Shown here in pieces: positions 1 to 17,000 of a stretch of 64,000 bases of DNA (the first letter of the stretch is position 1; every line of letters begins with the position of its first letter). The notes below the pieces were generated by a model that was not told the DNA's origin, made no database searches, and worked only from the letters and a program-made list of their open reading frames with translations. The DNA is taken from contig NC_135179.1 of NCBI RefSeq assembly GCF_041146795.1, positions 26,585,047-26,649,046 of the forward strand. The letters are read 5' to 3'. Source of the stretch: Maylandia zebra (taxonomy: Eukaryota; Chordata; Actinopteri; Cichliformes; Cichlidae). A program made the translations under genes and the position numbers.

Positions 1-78
<78 letters not shown>
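1..78. repeat. (GT)n microsatellite at window edge
   Basis: Uninterrupted GT dinucleotide run that begins at or before the first base of the window. The translated Val-Cys repeat is an artefact of the microsatellite and is not a gene. Confidence 0.98.
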
Positions 79-81
<3 letters not shown>

Positions 82-230
82 CGATGTCGACCTGCCTTGA
101 ATACATTAACTCAAGTGTCTTTTTGTTTCTTTTTCTTTTCTTTTTAAAGAACAGTCAGCATATTTATATCTTACAGCTTTGGCATTTTTCCTTTTTTTTT
201 TTAAACAATATGTTGATTTTTTTTTTCCAG

Positions 231-311
231 TATAGGATCTCAAACGCTAACAAGTTCATTGTCATGTCAGGAAACGCAGCAGGCCGCTGTGATGCCTTTA
301 GGAGCGCTTCG
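231..311 (+). other. Possible exon or conserved segment
   Basis: A T-rich tract ending in CAG (about 210-230) is followed by about 80 bases open in one frame (ending ...AGRCDAFRSAS) and then a GTGAGT donor-like sequence at 312. The layout is that of an internal exon on the plus strand. I do not recognise the peptide, and there is no partner exon in view. It could be an exon of a gene lying mostly left of the window, an exon of a non-coding transcript near emx2, or chance. Confidence 0.22.
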
Positions 312-3240
312 TGAGTGTCTGCGTGTTTAATCCTGCTCTTAAACGCCTCACCTCGTTCAAAATCTGAGCTGGAAATAACTTAAGGATAAAGGACGCGTTA
401 TTCACAAAGATCGCCACTTCTGCCCAGCTGTGTTCATGCCCCTGAAAGTCGGTAGACTAGTTAGTCCGAGTCAATAACCGCTGACTGTACCCGATGGCAA
501 ATTGGAAATTGCTGGGTTCGGAAAACATAATCATCCGAGCACATCGTGGCTGCAAACGCCACTCCTTCGTTATTAATAATAAAGAAAGAAACTGAATCCG
601 AGGCGTGGATGTTTAATTTGTTATTATGTAAGCTATTTGAAGAGTGATCGTATGGTAATTGCTCATTAGTCTTGTATATTTATCGCTGCACCTTATGTCG
701 AGGCCAGGGGAATTGTGCGGGGTTCATTCTCTCGTTTCAAGGATCAATTTCAGAGGCAATTTGTGAAACAGGACAGATCAAGTTAGGCCTGACGTTGGGT
801 CTGTAACGGGGTCGGCCTACAGGTGCCACCTCACAGACATTCATTTTGCCCCCGACGAGATGCTCTTCGAAATGAAACTCCTCTGGCAGACGACGTGTTG
901 ACAAACTATCCAAATCCATCCTTTCAGAAGCCACTTCTTCCGACTTAAGAGATTCCAGCTCGATCAATTATTGACTTTGCGCGCTAATACCGAGCCTGTC
1001 CTCCGCTTATTCCCTCCCTCGGCCACTATTCACATTAGTGGTGTCAGCGGAGGTAATTATACCTACTAATTGCAGATTAAAGGTTTTGGGTCAGTGGGGT
1101 CACTTGATAGGACCGACTACTCTTTTCAGTGGTGGATAATCGTTTCACGTTGCGCGCTAAATGTTTGATGCAGCGGGAGCTCGTTTCCAAATTGTCCAAA
1201 ATTTACGCAAGAACCAAATTGCGCGTGGACTTGTGATGATTTATGAGGGAGTTTAGCCCCCGGACCGAGAGGGGCAGTTTCAGTTTAGATAAGAGGGTCA
1301 CCAAAGGTCCCCACAATTGGCCCTTAACGCACAGCACGAACGTCTGGGAGAAGGATCTAATACGTGAGGGCCCACTTCAACTCATAACGCGCGCACGCTG
1401 TTTGAGTTCTGTCCAAAGTAATTATATTCATGTGACCTTAGTTTCAAATTGCACCTGATCGTCCTCAAACAAATGCCAGGATCTGAAAAGAAGAGCGCCT
1501 TGAATTTCTCAGACGTGAAACACCTAAATATTACGGAAGCGGCATGCGCGCTTTTGTTAGGAAGATGTCTTTACCCAGACTGCTTTACAGAAAATAATCC
1601 CCCACTCCACCTCCGCCTACAGCTTTTTATTATTTTCATTTTCATTTTTTTATGTAGTAATATGCACTTTCAAAATAAAGAGTCTCTTTTAATTTTATTT
1701 AACAAATTAAAATACAATACACCCACTGGAAGCTTTTAATTTGGTGAAGAAGATTTTTGGATATTGTAGCTTAAAAAAAACAAAACGTAATTTCAAAAAT
1801 AAGATCAAAAATTATTTCCATGCACTAGCTTCTTTTAAGAGAGAGGGGTTGAAATCAAACGCATTTAAATTAATCAAATTGTGCCAGGCTCTAATGAGAA
1901 GCCTGTCCTGTCTCCTGTGTGTCCATGCAGACGCACACGAGGAGGGGGTGTATGTGTGGTGGGGGGGGGAGTGCGCCAAATTTGTTTGCGGCGGATCAAG
2001 GCTCACCGCCTCCACTGCACTTTCTTTATCTTAATTCCAACTTGAAAAGATATAATTATCTAGTTTGAACAGGACTGCTATCAAATCCTTCTTTATAGGC
2101 AGGGTAGGGAAAAGCTCGAGTGGATTGTGAAGCTCTGAGCCGCTCGGTGTTGCCCGAGATAGGAGTAATGAAGTTGTGGAGTCCGGAGATACAAAGGGCA
2201 TTAACCTCATTAGCATGAAACCTTTTCTTCTAACTATTGTGGGACCCTTTCAGTCCTCTAATCCCCCCTATTTCAAAGCTGGGTTTGTAATAAAGCTTTT
2301 AGGGGTTTTTTTCTCCAAAGCTAATGGTATTCTCTATAGATTTTTATTGCTGTTATAATCTATGGGCCGATTAAGAATTCCCTATATGCCATGTCCCCCC
2401 TCCTTCCTAACCCAAACCACAAAAACACCACTTTTTACTTTATGAAACAATTAAACAAACACGTGCACCTCCGCGAGAAACACCGAAGTTAGGTTTGCTG
2501 TGCTGTTCGCGAGGAAACAAACAAAAACCATCATAATCTAGTTTCAGTTTGTTAAGATTTCTTTCTGCTTTCGTGGTTTTGTTGTTTGGTTTGTTTGTGT
2601 TTAAATGAGAAATCGTTTCCTGCATCTCTTTCTCTTTTTTAATGCGCCCACGGACTCCAAAAAAGAAGTCCTGTAATGTTTCCGCTCGGTCCAAAGCAGC
2701 AGCTTGCAGCACGATTGGAGCCTAAAAGACAAGATTTTAAACAAAGATCCCATTTTTTGCGGCACATTGCAACCTTCCCTTATCGCGTCGTGAGGGGTAG
2801 TCAGATTGTACTAAATTATGTCCAACCAAGCCCCCCTTGGATCCGTGGATTAAGAGATTAAAGTGGACCACTGGGCAATGCATCCCCTTTCCCCCCTCAT
2901 ATTACTCGCATGATAATTGCCCAAACTGATTTGCACTTTCACAAAAGCTTGTAGGGACTCTTTGTAGCCGGAGCGGAGCAGACGCTGCAGCTCCTGGAGG
3001 AAAAAAAATGCTTTCTATGTCAGACTGAGAAACAAATGCAGGGCTGAGGAAAACAAATTACATGCTGCAGAATTTTTCCTCTCTTTGTTTTTTAAATCAT
3101 CCTATAAACGCCACATCAGCGCGCCTCGCTGTGCGCTAAATGATTGCGCATTTCCAAAAAAAGAAAAAAGAAAAAAAAAACCTTAAGGTTGCTTTCCGTA
3201 ATAAAAAGCCTATACTTTTACTGCGCGCGACATATTGATA
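312..3240. other. Gene-free flank downstream of emx2
   Basis: No recognisable coding sequence. Much of the stretch (about 700-1500 and 2100-3000) is non-repetitive, of mixed composition, and contains homeobox-type TAAT/ATTA cores and GC-containing blocks rather than simple AT-rich filler. That is how conserved enhancer blocks around developmental homeobox genes usually look. Short open frames here (for example 737-967 minus) show no family resemblance. Calling parts of it emx2 regulatory DNA is inference from position. Confidence 0.4.
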
Positions 3241-3244
3241 AAAC

Positions 3245-3250
3245 TTTATT
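3245..3250 (-). terminator. Candidate emx2 poly(A) signal
   Basis: TTTATT on the plus strand reads AATAAA on the minus strand, about 1.1 kb past the emx2 stop codon. It would define a 3' UTR of about 1.1 kb (3.2-4.38 kb), AT-rich with several A/T homopolymers. Other AATAAA-like hexamers exist in the tract, so the actual cleavage site is uncertain. Confidence 0.4.
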
Positions 3251-4379
3251 GACAAAATATTGACAATTACATACTTCTTGGAAGTATACTTTGTGTTAAA
3301 ATTGTAGCAAACTTAACACAAACACAAAAAGTATTTACATTCTGTAAAAGCGGGTTTAACAGAAACATTAACTTTTTTTAGCATTTCTGTACATGGAATA
3401 ACGCTCAGTGCTTTTTTATTTTTGCTCTCTCTCCTGTCTTTGCTCAATTCTTGCTTTTTAGTCCTTCATTGCAACTTTCACTGGAGGGTCAAGTCCTGAC
3501 AGAAGCCTGTGTGGGGGCCACAGCGACACATTGGTAAAGCTTTAGGTTAAAGGAATGTCCTGATACCTTCCCTTTAAGTACTTTGTCTGTGGTCTGATTC
3601 ACTTATTTTTTATTTTTTTTATAGAAAGATGTCATTTTTTCATCGAAATTCCACTTTTCTTTCCTTAAAAAAAATTAAAAATAAACACCATAACGCAGCA
3701 CCGCTACTTCATATGTTTTCACAATCACTTTTACACGAGAATCATTAATTAAAGACTGCACACATTGTAAAAAGGAAGAAGCACGACATCTCTCTGTTTG
3801 AAAATAGAGTTAGAAACAAAACTGATTATTCCTCTTTTTTGTTGTTATTGTTTCTGTTTTTCCTTGGTTTGCGAAAACTCGTCAAATTAAAAACAGCTAC
3901 CAGGAAAAAAAGAAGAAAAAAAACTAGACCATGCATTTCAAGTTTTACAAAAAAAAAAAAGCAGTTTGGTGTTTTGGTATATCTTACGTGGAAACGATTT
4001 TTTTTTTTGTTTAAAAAAATAAGAGGAGGAAAAAATAATAATAAAAGCCTTCTGAAGTGCAAACGTCCAATGTGAGTTGGAGAAAAATATAATTAGGTGT
4101 TGGTTGTAGGTGGGGGAGGGTGGGGGAAGGGGGGTAGTAGTGGTGGTTGGTGCGAGAAAGGGTTCAGGTAGGTGGACTGACACACTGTCGGTCACATTTC
4201 CCTGGGTCACTCGGACTGACAGACCCGCGTGGTGACAGCAGTGTCAGTCGGGCTTGTCTCACCCTCAGCTGCCGGTCTCCGGAGATCTGAAATGTGACAT
4301 TGGCTTTGTACCCTCTCACTTGTCTCTACACGGCATCCTGTATCCATGTCCTCCTTCATTCAGGCGCATAGTCTTTATT

Positions 4380-7848
<3,469 letters not shown>

Positions 7849-10800
7849 GGTCTGATAGTCCAGATTCCCCAGTTTAGGTTAAAGTTGTCGTAGGCGCTCT
7901 TGCTTGAAAAATACTCCACACCCAAGGAAAAAAAGGGGAAAGTTTCTGCGCAGTAAACAAGTTGGGAAAGGGCGGCGGGCAGTGTCGAAGAAGCCAAAAA
8001 ATAAAAAGTGCTCGGCTACTCCCAGACTAATCCATGGATGTGATCGTTTTCCTCGCCGGCTTCGTGCAGGCAGATTTGTTAGTTCATGAGCCTAATTAGC
8101 GCTGCAGCCCCATAAACAGCTTCCTCTGAAGGCTGTAATGGCATGGTGATTGGTCGCTGCCGCTGCTGCTCGCCTTAAGGTGGAGAAGGGGGAAGACGCT
8201 TAAAAAGTGCGTCAATGGGAAGCAGGGGCGCGGAGAGGCGGACTCGAACGCGCAACACGGAACGGATTCGTTCAGAGAAGAGCCCCCCGCGTGCACGCAC
8301 ACATGCCCGCACGCGCACATGTAGACACACAGACACATGCATCCACTCGTGCGCACATATCTCCAGGACATTTAACACATTCAACTAACCAGTAGAAAAG
8401 GTAGCCTGCTTATTTGCATTTAGTGTCTACGACAGGTTCAGGCAGATCTTTAAAGTGTGTGTGCTGTTACTACTAGAGGTGATTACTTTAAAATATGCAA
8501 AAACAATGTGGCGGCAACACATCAGCTCTGTTTGACTCTGTTTTTGGGATGCTAATGGTATGGAATAAATTGAATTTTTCAGCAGCCGCTTATTTGCGCC
8601 ATTAGTCGGTTTTAATTTATTTTTCCATATTTTCCTGTTTTCTTTTTGTTTATTTATTTATTTGTGACTGGACATTTGTAGAAAATTCTTTTTTTTTTCG
8701 TTGCTGCTTGTTTCCATTTGTCCCGATTCTAGGATCAACATTAGTATGAGTTCTATACTGACACGCTTACATTTGTGCAGAATGGTTTGTCGAAGACGCA
8801 GACGCGCTTAAGCTCAGATTTAGAGGTGCTTCTGCTTTTTTTTTATCTAGTGTGCGGGACACGATCCTGAAACAGTCAGTGTTCAGTAACACTGATGTGT
8901 CGCTGTGTGTTAGACGGTGAGAGCTGTTTATTAGAGTAGTGTACCTGTGCGAGTGCGACCTGTCACCCCTGCATGCAGATCAGCGGCTGACGGCAGCAGC
9001 ACGAAGCTGCAGCCATGTCCGCGCACAGCGGGCCTTCACAAAGAAATAATACACACTTGGAGTCCGCGCAGGCTGCTGACAAGTGAACTGATGCATCCCC
9101 CGAAATGAGAAAATGATGTATTGCCTACCGACAGCCTACGTCCAAATGTTTGGAGATTATTTCATCATTTTATGCCTTTTTTTGTTTTTGTTCATTTTAA
9201 TTTTTTGGCCGCTGCTTGTAAGCTGATACATGTTTCAAGGAAAGTTTCCAACCAAATACATATAATCAGAATAACTCCACTTATTATTATTATTAAATTA
9301 TTATTATTATTATTATTACTCACATGGAGTTTAGGCTTTGCTCATTTATGCGGGTCCCTGAAATTAAATGTGGCCTATAAAAATATACTGGAGCACTGAA
9401 TGGGCTTCTCAGCGCTATCAGAGCACCAACATGCCCACACACATACACCACACACACCATCTTGTTTAAGATGTTAAAAAACACATTCCAGTTTATTATT
9501 TTCAATACCTGGAGGAATCTCCCAGAGGTGGATAGTTTTTTATTCAATTCGCTTATACAGCTCAGATAGAGGCTTTTGGTTTGCATTAAATATCAGCCTA
9601 TTATTTTTACTGTTATTATTATTATTATTATTACTATTACTTTTATTATCATCATCATCATCATTATTATATAGTAGCTCAAATCGGGGAGCCAAATTAA
9701 AAATGCCAACGCAGTTTTGTTGTTGGGACAACAAACTCCCGCCCTGCTGAGGGTGTTTTCTTACTTTATAGCTCCAGCAGCATGTTACTGGTTTTGTAAT
9801 TGCCTCCTTTCTGACCACCTTCTGCTTGTTTATATTTTTACTGAGTTTTATACCCTCAGTTAACTGATGATCTTAGGCATGAACCAACCCGTTTCCCGTT
9901 TTCAGATGTAACGCGTCTTCTTTCTGGTGTTTTACCGACATCTAGTGGTTACAGAAAGAAAGGCTTTACAAAGTTCAGATCGCCAGAGTCGTACGGTTGT
10001 AGCCTCCACAAGCAGTTTTGAATTATTATTATCTTGTTTGCCAGGCCAGCAGTCTGACCGCTCCTAAATATTTGGGCATACATGTTTCAGTTTCAGCCTC
10101 AAGGTAGCCAAGAAGTTCTGGATTAGGATGCAGCATCCCCATGTGTTGTTTATACATTAGCAGTGATGTGGGATTAATTTAGAAACCAGAAACCAAAATC
10201 TAAACGACAAGCTTCATCATGTGCAAGTATCAACATAGTTGCTTTACTCATTTAAATTAAGTATTGAAACGCATTTGCAAGCAGGCTTTATTTCTAAAAT
10301 GTATGTTCATAAGGTTATCTGTGGCTTTATTGATCTAAACTAGGCAAAGCTAAGGACAGCATACTCTAACATTTTTTATATCCCATTGAAGACAAAGAGA
10401 ACATACTCCTGGTGAGCATTGTCTTTATTAATAAAGGCTTTATCTGTTCACATGCAACCTGGTGTGATACCATTGATTGCAGCAAGATAGAAGCACGCAC
10501 TGGATATGAAGCCAGACCATTTCAATACTCTATGCATGCACAAAATGTAAATTCCACTAGTTCTTTAACAGGTTAGAAAGCATCTCATATTAGATGGAAG
10601 AGCTGAAATAACTGAAGCAGGTGACACGATTCCTAGTCACCATCAGCCATTAGAAGAGTTGTAGATCTGTGCCATAACATCTATGCAAGGTACAGTCAAT
10701 AAAAGAGGCAGTTGGTGGTACACTGAGTTTGCATTGAATATTGTAGCAGGTTCACTGGTTTGCATGTAGGTCGGATTAACTTCACTAAGGTAAGAACATT

Positions 10801-11085
10801 TCCAACCACTGGGGGTTACAGTAATGCTTCACTGAAACCTAAGTGAACACAAGTTCATTGGTTAATGGTGTTTAGAAGGTGAGGAGGTTCCGGTTCAAAA
10901 CTGCAGGTCAAAATAAAAATAAAACAAAATCACTTCCCAGGAAACTGCATTCTACAAATACTCAAATCAAAGGTATTTTTGGGCCCCCAATGTAACACTG
11001 TGGCCAACAGTGATGTGGTATTTCTGATTATTATAATTATTATTATTTTAAATCATTTTTTATTGATTGAGCCATGAGCTGAGGT
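7849..11085. promoter_or_regulatory. emx2 upstream region and eif3a 3' flank
   Basis: About 3.2 kb with no gene. The first kilobase (7.85-9.1 kb) is relatively GC-rich and is the expected emx2 promoter side. AT trinucleotide tracts lie at 9280-9320 and 9610-9670. From about 10.4 kb onward the DNA is ordinary unique sequence that probably includes the eif3a 3' UTR, with TTTATT (minus-strand AATAAA) at several places. No conserved coding frame is visible. Confidence 0.5.
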
Positions 11086-14000
11086 TCAGCGGCGAACGGT
11101 GGTCCAGCCATCATCATCTGTCTCGTTTTTGGTGCGGCGAAGGTTTTCTTTGTCAGTACGCCAGCCCTTCTCTCCATCAGCGTCACGATCACGGTCCCGT
11201 CCCGGTTCTCTGTTTCGGTCCCTGTCGCGCTCCTCACGTTTATCCTCACCTCCACGACGCCAAGAACCACCTGTGGGGAACAAAGATGTTTCGTAGAAAA
11301 TATTCCAGCAACGGAAGTTTTTATGTTTTAACTTTGGAAGTTTCGTGTGTCCAAAGTGGATGATTTCTTTAAATTAAAAAAATAAAAAATAAAAAGCTTA
11401 TGTAGCAGAGCATGTATCAATGGGTTTGCAGTGCCCTCTGCTGGCTGAATAAGTTATCTTCACGTTGAAATTTTTGACAGTCAGAAGATGAGCTCAGTGG
11501 ATTGAGGATGGAGAGTTGGATCAGGGACACCAGCGTCTACAGCGTTTTAAATCTCTCTCAACTGTGATTACTTTTTATTTGATTTCAGGAAGATAAAAAC
11601 CATGGTGATGTTGTGCACATCAGTTTTCTTTTAACATCTCTTAACAACAAAAGTGTTTGGGAGCAAACCATACTAGTTTTGGAATCAAAATGTTCTCCAT
11701 TCAAGCTTGATATTTGATTATTATTAATAAAAGCAGAGCTTAAATTATTGGTAAATCTATGCAGTTTTTTTTAATTGTTTATTTACATTTCATACAGCAA
11801 TTTTCTGAAACAAAGTTAACATTTGTGCATAAAATAAATTACTTAGATCACACTTAATGAGATCAAACCCAGCAAAGACACTGAAAGCAAGTCTAAAACA
11901 TGCTCTGCTCACCATCATCAGGATCTCTGGGTGGGCCTCTGTTGTCACGATCATCACGGCGATCTCTATCACGAGGGTCTCTATTGCGGCGATCATCACG
12001 GTCACGTCGATCGTCTCGATCGCGTCGATCGTCTCGATCACGTCGATCATCGCGGTCTGCCTCCTCTCTGCGAGATTCTCTCCAGCTGCTTCCCTCATCA
12101 GTACCCCCTCTTCTCCAGATACCATCCTCTCTGTGAACGCACAGTGACACCAATTAGAAACTCTGCCAACAACTACCTGAAAAGCAAATTGTCACATCCT
12201 CCACGGTGCTACGAATAACTCAGCATACAGGCATAGATCTATTAGCCCCACCTGTTTGGACGACGGTCTCTGTTGCGGTCGCTGGATCTTTCGTCTCCTT
12301 CGCCATCATCTCCATCATCATGGGGGCCACCCCGGGGAGGTCCCCAACTTTCCTCTCTGGCCTTCTCTCGCTCACGCCACCCCCCTATATCAGAGGTGTT
12401 CATTATCATCATTTTATTAAGACTTGACATTTAGGCACAGACCAGCTGCCTGGCTGTTGGATAACAAGACTTTTCTATTATTTACTGATAGCCAATTGGC
12501 TACAGACTTACCAGGTCGGCCCAGTGGTTTCCAAGGTTTGGCATCATCATCACCACGATGTGGCCCATCATCCATACCTCTTCTTCCAACTCTGTCATCA
12601 TCTCCTCTTCTGGGGCCCCAGTCGTCATCAGCTCCACGCCTGGGTCCCCTGGAGTCATCCATGCCTCTACGAGGACCTCTGTCATCATCAAAGCCACGTC
12701 TAGGACCACGGTCGTCATCTCCACCACGCCTTGGACCACGATCATCGTCGAAACCTCTGCGTGGACCACGGTCATCATCCAACCCTCTGCGAACAGGGCG
12801 GTCTTCATCGTCACCACGGCGTGGGCCTCGTTCATCGTCAAAGACCCTACGGGGACCTCTGTCCTCTCCGCTTCTACGAGGACCATCTCGTCTGAAAGGT
12901 AACTCTTTCTCCTCCTTGTCATCGTCCTGTCTCCAAGTCCTAAGGAGCACACAGTTGTTGTTAGAGAAGCCATTCCTAGCTGAGTCGGCATTACAAGAAG
13001 AAAAGCAGGAACTAAGTGTTGGTGACACACACCTGTCTGGTGCAGGACGACGCCACTCTGAATCCCCACCCTCTGTGCGTCGTCTCCATCCTCCATCCTC
13101 CTTTTAACAGAATCACATGATACTTCAAAATTACTCACAGTCCTGTAGACCATATTATCCTTACACAGCCCATCCCAGCCATCTTGGGGTAAGCAAAAGC
13201 AACTTATTAAAAAACAGATCCAAACCTTTGGCTTCTCCTCCTGTGGGACCTTTCTCTCCTCCTCACGGCGTCGTTCTCGCTCCTCAATCTCCTGCTGACG
13301 AAGACGCTGCTTCCGCTCTTGCTCCTCAAGCTTTCGTAGACGCTCCTGGTACTCCCTCTCCTCCTCCTCTCGCTGCTCTTGTTCCAGGCGTTCACGCTCT
13401 TCACGCTCTATTAAAAAAAAAAATTTAAAATCCTTCCTGGTTCTCTGTGGAATATGAGCTCCTGTCCTAACTTTATGAGGACAGGTTGGATCACGGATTC
13501 GTGATTGTACAAACCTTTCTTGAGCTGCTCCTCATGAATACGCTGTGCCTCTTCTTCTTTTTCCCGGTAGTAAGCATTACGCCTGTCCTCTTTGCGCTGT
13601 CTCTTTCTGTCTTCCAGGCGCGTCTTCCTTTCCTCTATCAAGCGCTCTTGGAAAGCCTTCAGTTTTTCCTTTAAAAGGCACAGAAGTGAAGCTGAAAGCA
13701 CTGCTTCAGTCCTCATAGTCAGCTAATGCTCAGAGATTGACTAAGCAGTCTTACCTCATAAATGAAGCTACGAGCAGCTGTTATTTTGGACAGGAAGTTC
13801 TCTTTGTCCTCCATCATCCTGGACATGCGCTTCTTGTGCTCCAGAGCCTTCTCCCGTTCAACTTTCATGGTACTAATCTACATAAAGAGAAGAACAACTT
13901 GTTACATTCCAGATGCTCAGATGTTTTACATTCGTTTTTATCTCTTTATGTAAAGCGCTTTTTTCCTGCCCACTTACCCTCTCCTCCTCCTGGAGCTCCC

Positions 14001-17000
14001 ACAGTTCCATATCCTTGACACGCTGCTCCTCATAAGCTTTTTTGATCAGGGGAATCTCCTCAAGACGCTTTGCCCTCTCAAAATAGTCAATCTGAAGAGA
14101 GATAAAACTTAGGGCCCAGTACATATTTAAGTTATCAATACTTCTACTGATTTAATACCATTACCTTTTTCTCCTGGTTCTTCAGACGCTCCTGAAGTTC
14201 TTTCTTCTCCTTCTCCAGCTGCTCCACCTGTTTAGCCATGATGAAGTCAGGGTCCAGTTCTTCCAGGTCCTGCAACAAAACCAGTTTGTTAGATCTACAT
14301 TAAAAATGTAATCCATGTGAAACTTACCCAGATCAAGTTGATTATGGCTACATTTCATCACCTCAATGTCGATATCCTTGAAAGCCTTTGCTCCAAGTTC
14401 AGTCTTCTTGATCTGCTCCAAGCGCTCACGAGCATTCTTCTTCTTGATCTGCTTGTGCTCCTCCATGATGCGCTCCTTCTCCCTTTCTTTGGCCTCCTGC
14501 CGCAGACGCTCCTCCTCTGCCTTGCGAACCTTCTGCATCTCAGCCTCCCGCTGTTCTAGCTCCTCCTTCTCACGCTGAATGTTTAAGCTCTCCAGACGCT
14601 CCTTGCGCTCTTCGATGGTCTGTCTACGAGCCAGGATGCGCTGGTGATCCTTGCGGGCACTTTTCAGGTAGGCAGCGATGGCCTGTTGGTTATGCTCCTC
14701 TCGCTCTTGCTAAGAAAGAATAATTAAAAAAATAAATAAGATGCACTTGAATTCAAACAAAGGCATAACATGAGTAATGTTTCAAATATAACATGAAAAA
14801 TACCGTCACTGTATGTACATTAATAAGGGGGGGGGGGGGGGGGGGGGGGGGGGGGGCGCTGTATATTAGGTGCCTCTGGTCACTGTGTATCGGTTAGAGG
14901 TTGAACTCACCAGGATGGAGGCAGGCTTGATGACCTGTATGGCTTTAGCCAAAGATGCAGACATGGCAGTGAGCTGGTTCCTTATCTGCTCTGACGGCAT
15001 GTTCTGCAGGAAAGGTCCAACAGGAGCATCCTCTTTGGTCGAGTAGTTCAGATCAGAGCCGAAGCTCAGAGTTTTAGAGGTGTGGTCTATTCTGACCTAC
15101 AAGACAAAAAGAAATGTTAGATAATCTACAAAAACGCAGCATGTTACTTCAGTAATAGCTCACATCCCTGTTTCTGGACCATCAGTGATGTCAGTGTCTC
15201 TACCAATGTGAGTCTTACCTGCAGATCACAATGCCGTGCAGCATCTACAATGGAGCGCTCCAGCTGGAAGGCGTCCACAAATGGAACCAGAGAGGCCAGA
15301 CGACTGAACTCGATGCTTTGATAGATCTGTGCAACCTAAAATTTAAAAAATGAAGACAATTACACCCATTTCAGGGTAGAAGTGATTTAGAAAAAAAGAT
15401 TAACCAGAAGAGAGAGAGGATTACCTGTTGCAAGAGCCTCAGGATGGTGTTACTCTGCAGATGTGGGACATACTGCTGAAGATCAGGTTCCTTCTCAGCC
15501 TGATCTCTCACCCAGTTTAACACCTAGAAGAGTAGGAAATTACAAGCAACAAGAAATGTTAATTAAATGAATAAACTTCAAGCTGTATGTAAGAAAATGA
15601 ACTGAACGACAGCTCCTTGTAATTATTACGTTTGCTGCTGCCACATGAAGCTGGACAGTTTACCTTGGTCACTCTCCCGCTCAGCTTCAGAGGATGAAAG
15701 TCGACCTCAAGCCAGTTGTAAAGTTCTTTCACATCAGTTACAACATACTGCAGCAAGTTAAATCTAACCTAAAACACAAAAATCATACATTTGACAAAAA
15801 ATTTAAAACAAATTAAAGAACAGATAAAAACAAAAAACTATATTCTTAAAAGGGTGTGAAGATTTCTCTCTCTTCTTGAGCACATAGTGTACCATATCAT
15901 TAATGAGACTTTGGCGGGTTGGTGGAGACTGCAGGGCAAGGAGGGTAGCTAGCCTTCGGTGTTTCTCAACAATGATGCCATCCATGTCAAGCAAGCGAGC
16001 AATATCGGTACGCTCAGGGGTGATGGGAATAGATAGCGTAGCCAGGAGGACTCGGGTAGACATCCTGAAAATTGAAAGTAAATTTCAATACATATTTGGT
16101 CATGATCAAATTTTAAAAACAAAAACAAACAAACACTGGTGCATTTATCCACAAGGAATTAATGGAATACCGCTGCATCTCCTCTTGGGTCAGATTCTTT
16201 CGCATCTCCCTGGACAGATGATAGAGCCGGTGAAGTGTGCAGGCATGGAAGAGAGCGTTTCCAGATTTCCAGAATACAGTAGACACCTTGTTGTAGTAGT
16301 TGGCCATCAGCTGTGGTTTGGGAGGCTTCTTGGAAAGAGCAAACAGGCCATGGATGTCCTCAACAGCCTTGAATGCTTCCTGAGAGGAAAAAGAATAATT
16401 GCATTAGTACCATTAATTTTACATTCATCATGTTTCAAAGCTACTATAATATTATACATTGCCAGCTGCACATTACAGCATCCCACAACAGTGGAGGCAA
16501 CCGATCTGAAAATGCTTGTGTAGTTGTTGAAGAGTGTTAGGTAGACTAACCTGCCACAGCTCCATGCTTATGGCGCTGTCCAACTGCACCAGACGTGTCT
16601 CCAGGTGCATGGACTGACTTTCAGGGTTGTTCAGATTGATGGCAGTGCTCTGGTTGTGATGGCGCTGGATCTGACCCAGATGCATGCGCAGGTTGTCACA
16701 GAGCTTACGAAATTCTGCCTTGCGGGTGTACTGAAGGCAAAACTTGAATGCTGCAGGGAAGGTAGGATTTTAGAGCCTCGTACTTAAAGGTTTTAACTGT
16801 AAAAATGTTTGCAGTTGCAAAACTATTCAGTTATTTAATATTAATAGTAACAACAACAACAATAACTGTTCACTTTGACAATTAATTTAATCTGTTACAT
16901 TATATCTTATTACATCGCATTGCTTTGCGTAACTGCTGTAATACCTTGAGGATTAGCTAATCCTAGACTCACAGCAAACAGACTTGAAATACATTTCTGA

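Noticed and set aside
3-314. 103-codon open frame starting with Cys-Val repeats
   Set aside because: Its first part is translation of the GT microsatellite; only the 3' 80 bases show exon-like borders and are listed separately.
11857-13107. Long plus-strand and alternate-frame open frames over eif3a exons 18-21
   Set aside because: They are antisense or frame shadows of the Arg/Asp-rich eIF3a repeat exons; the minus-strand frame joins perfectly into eIF3a.
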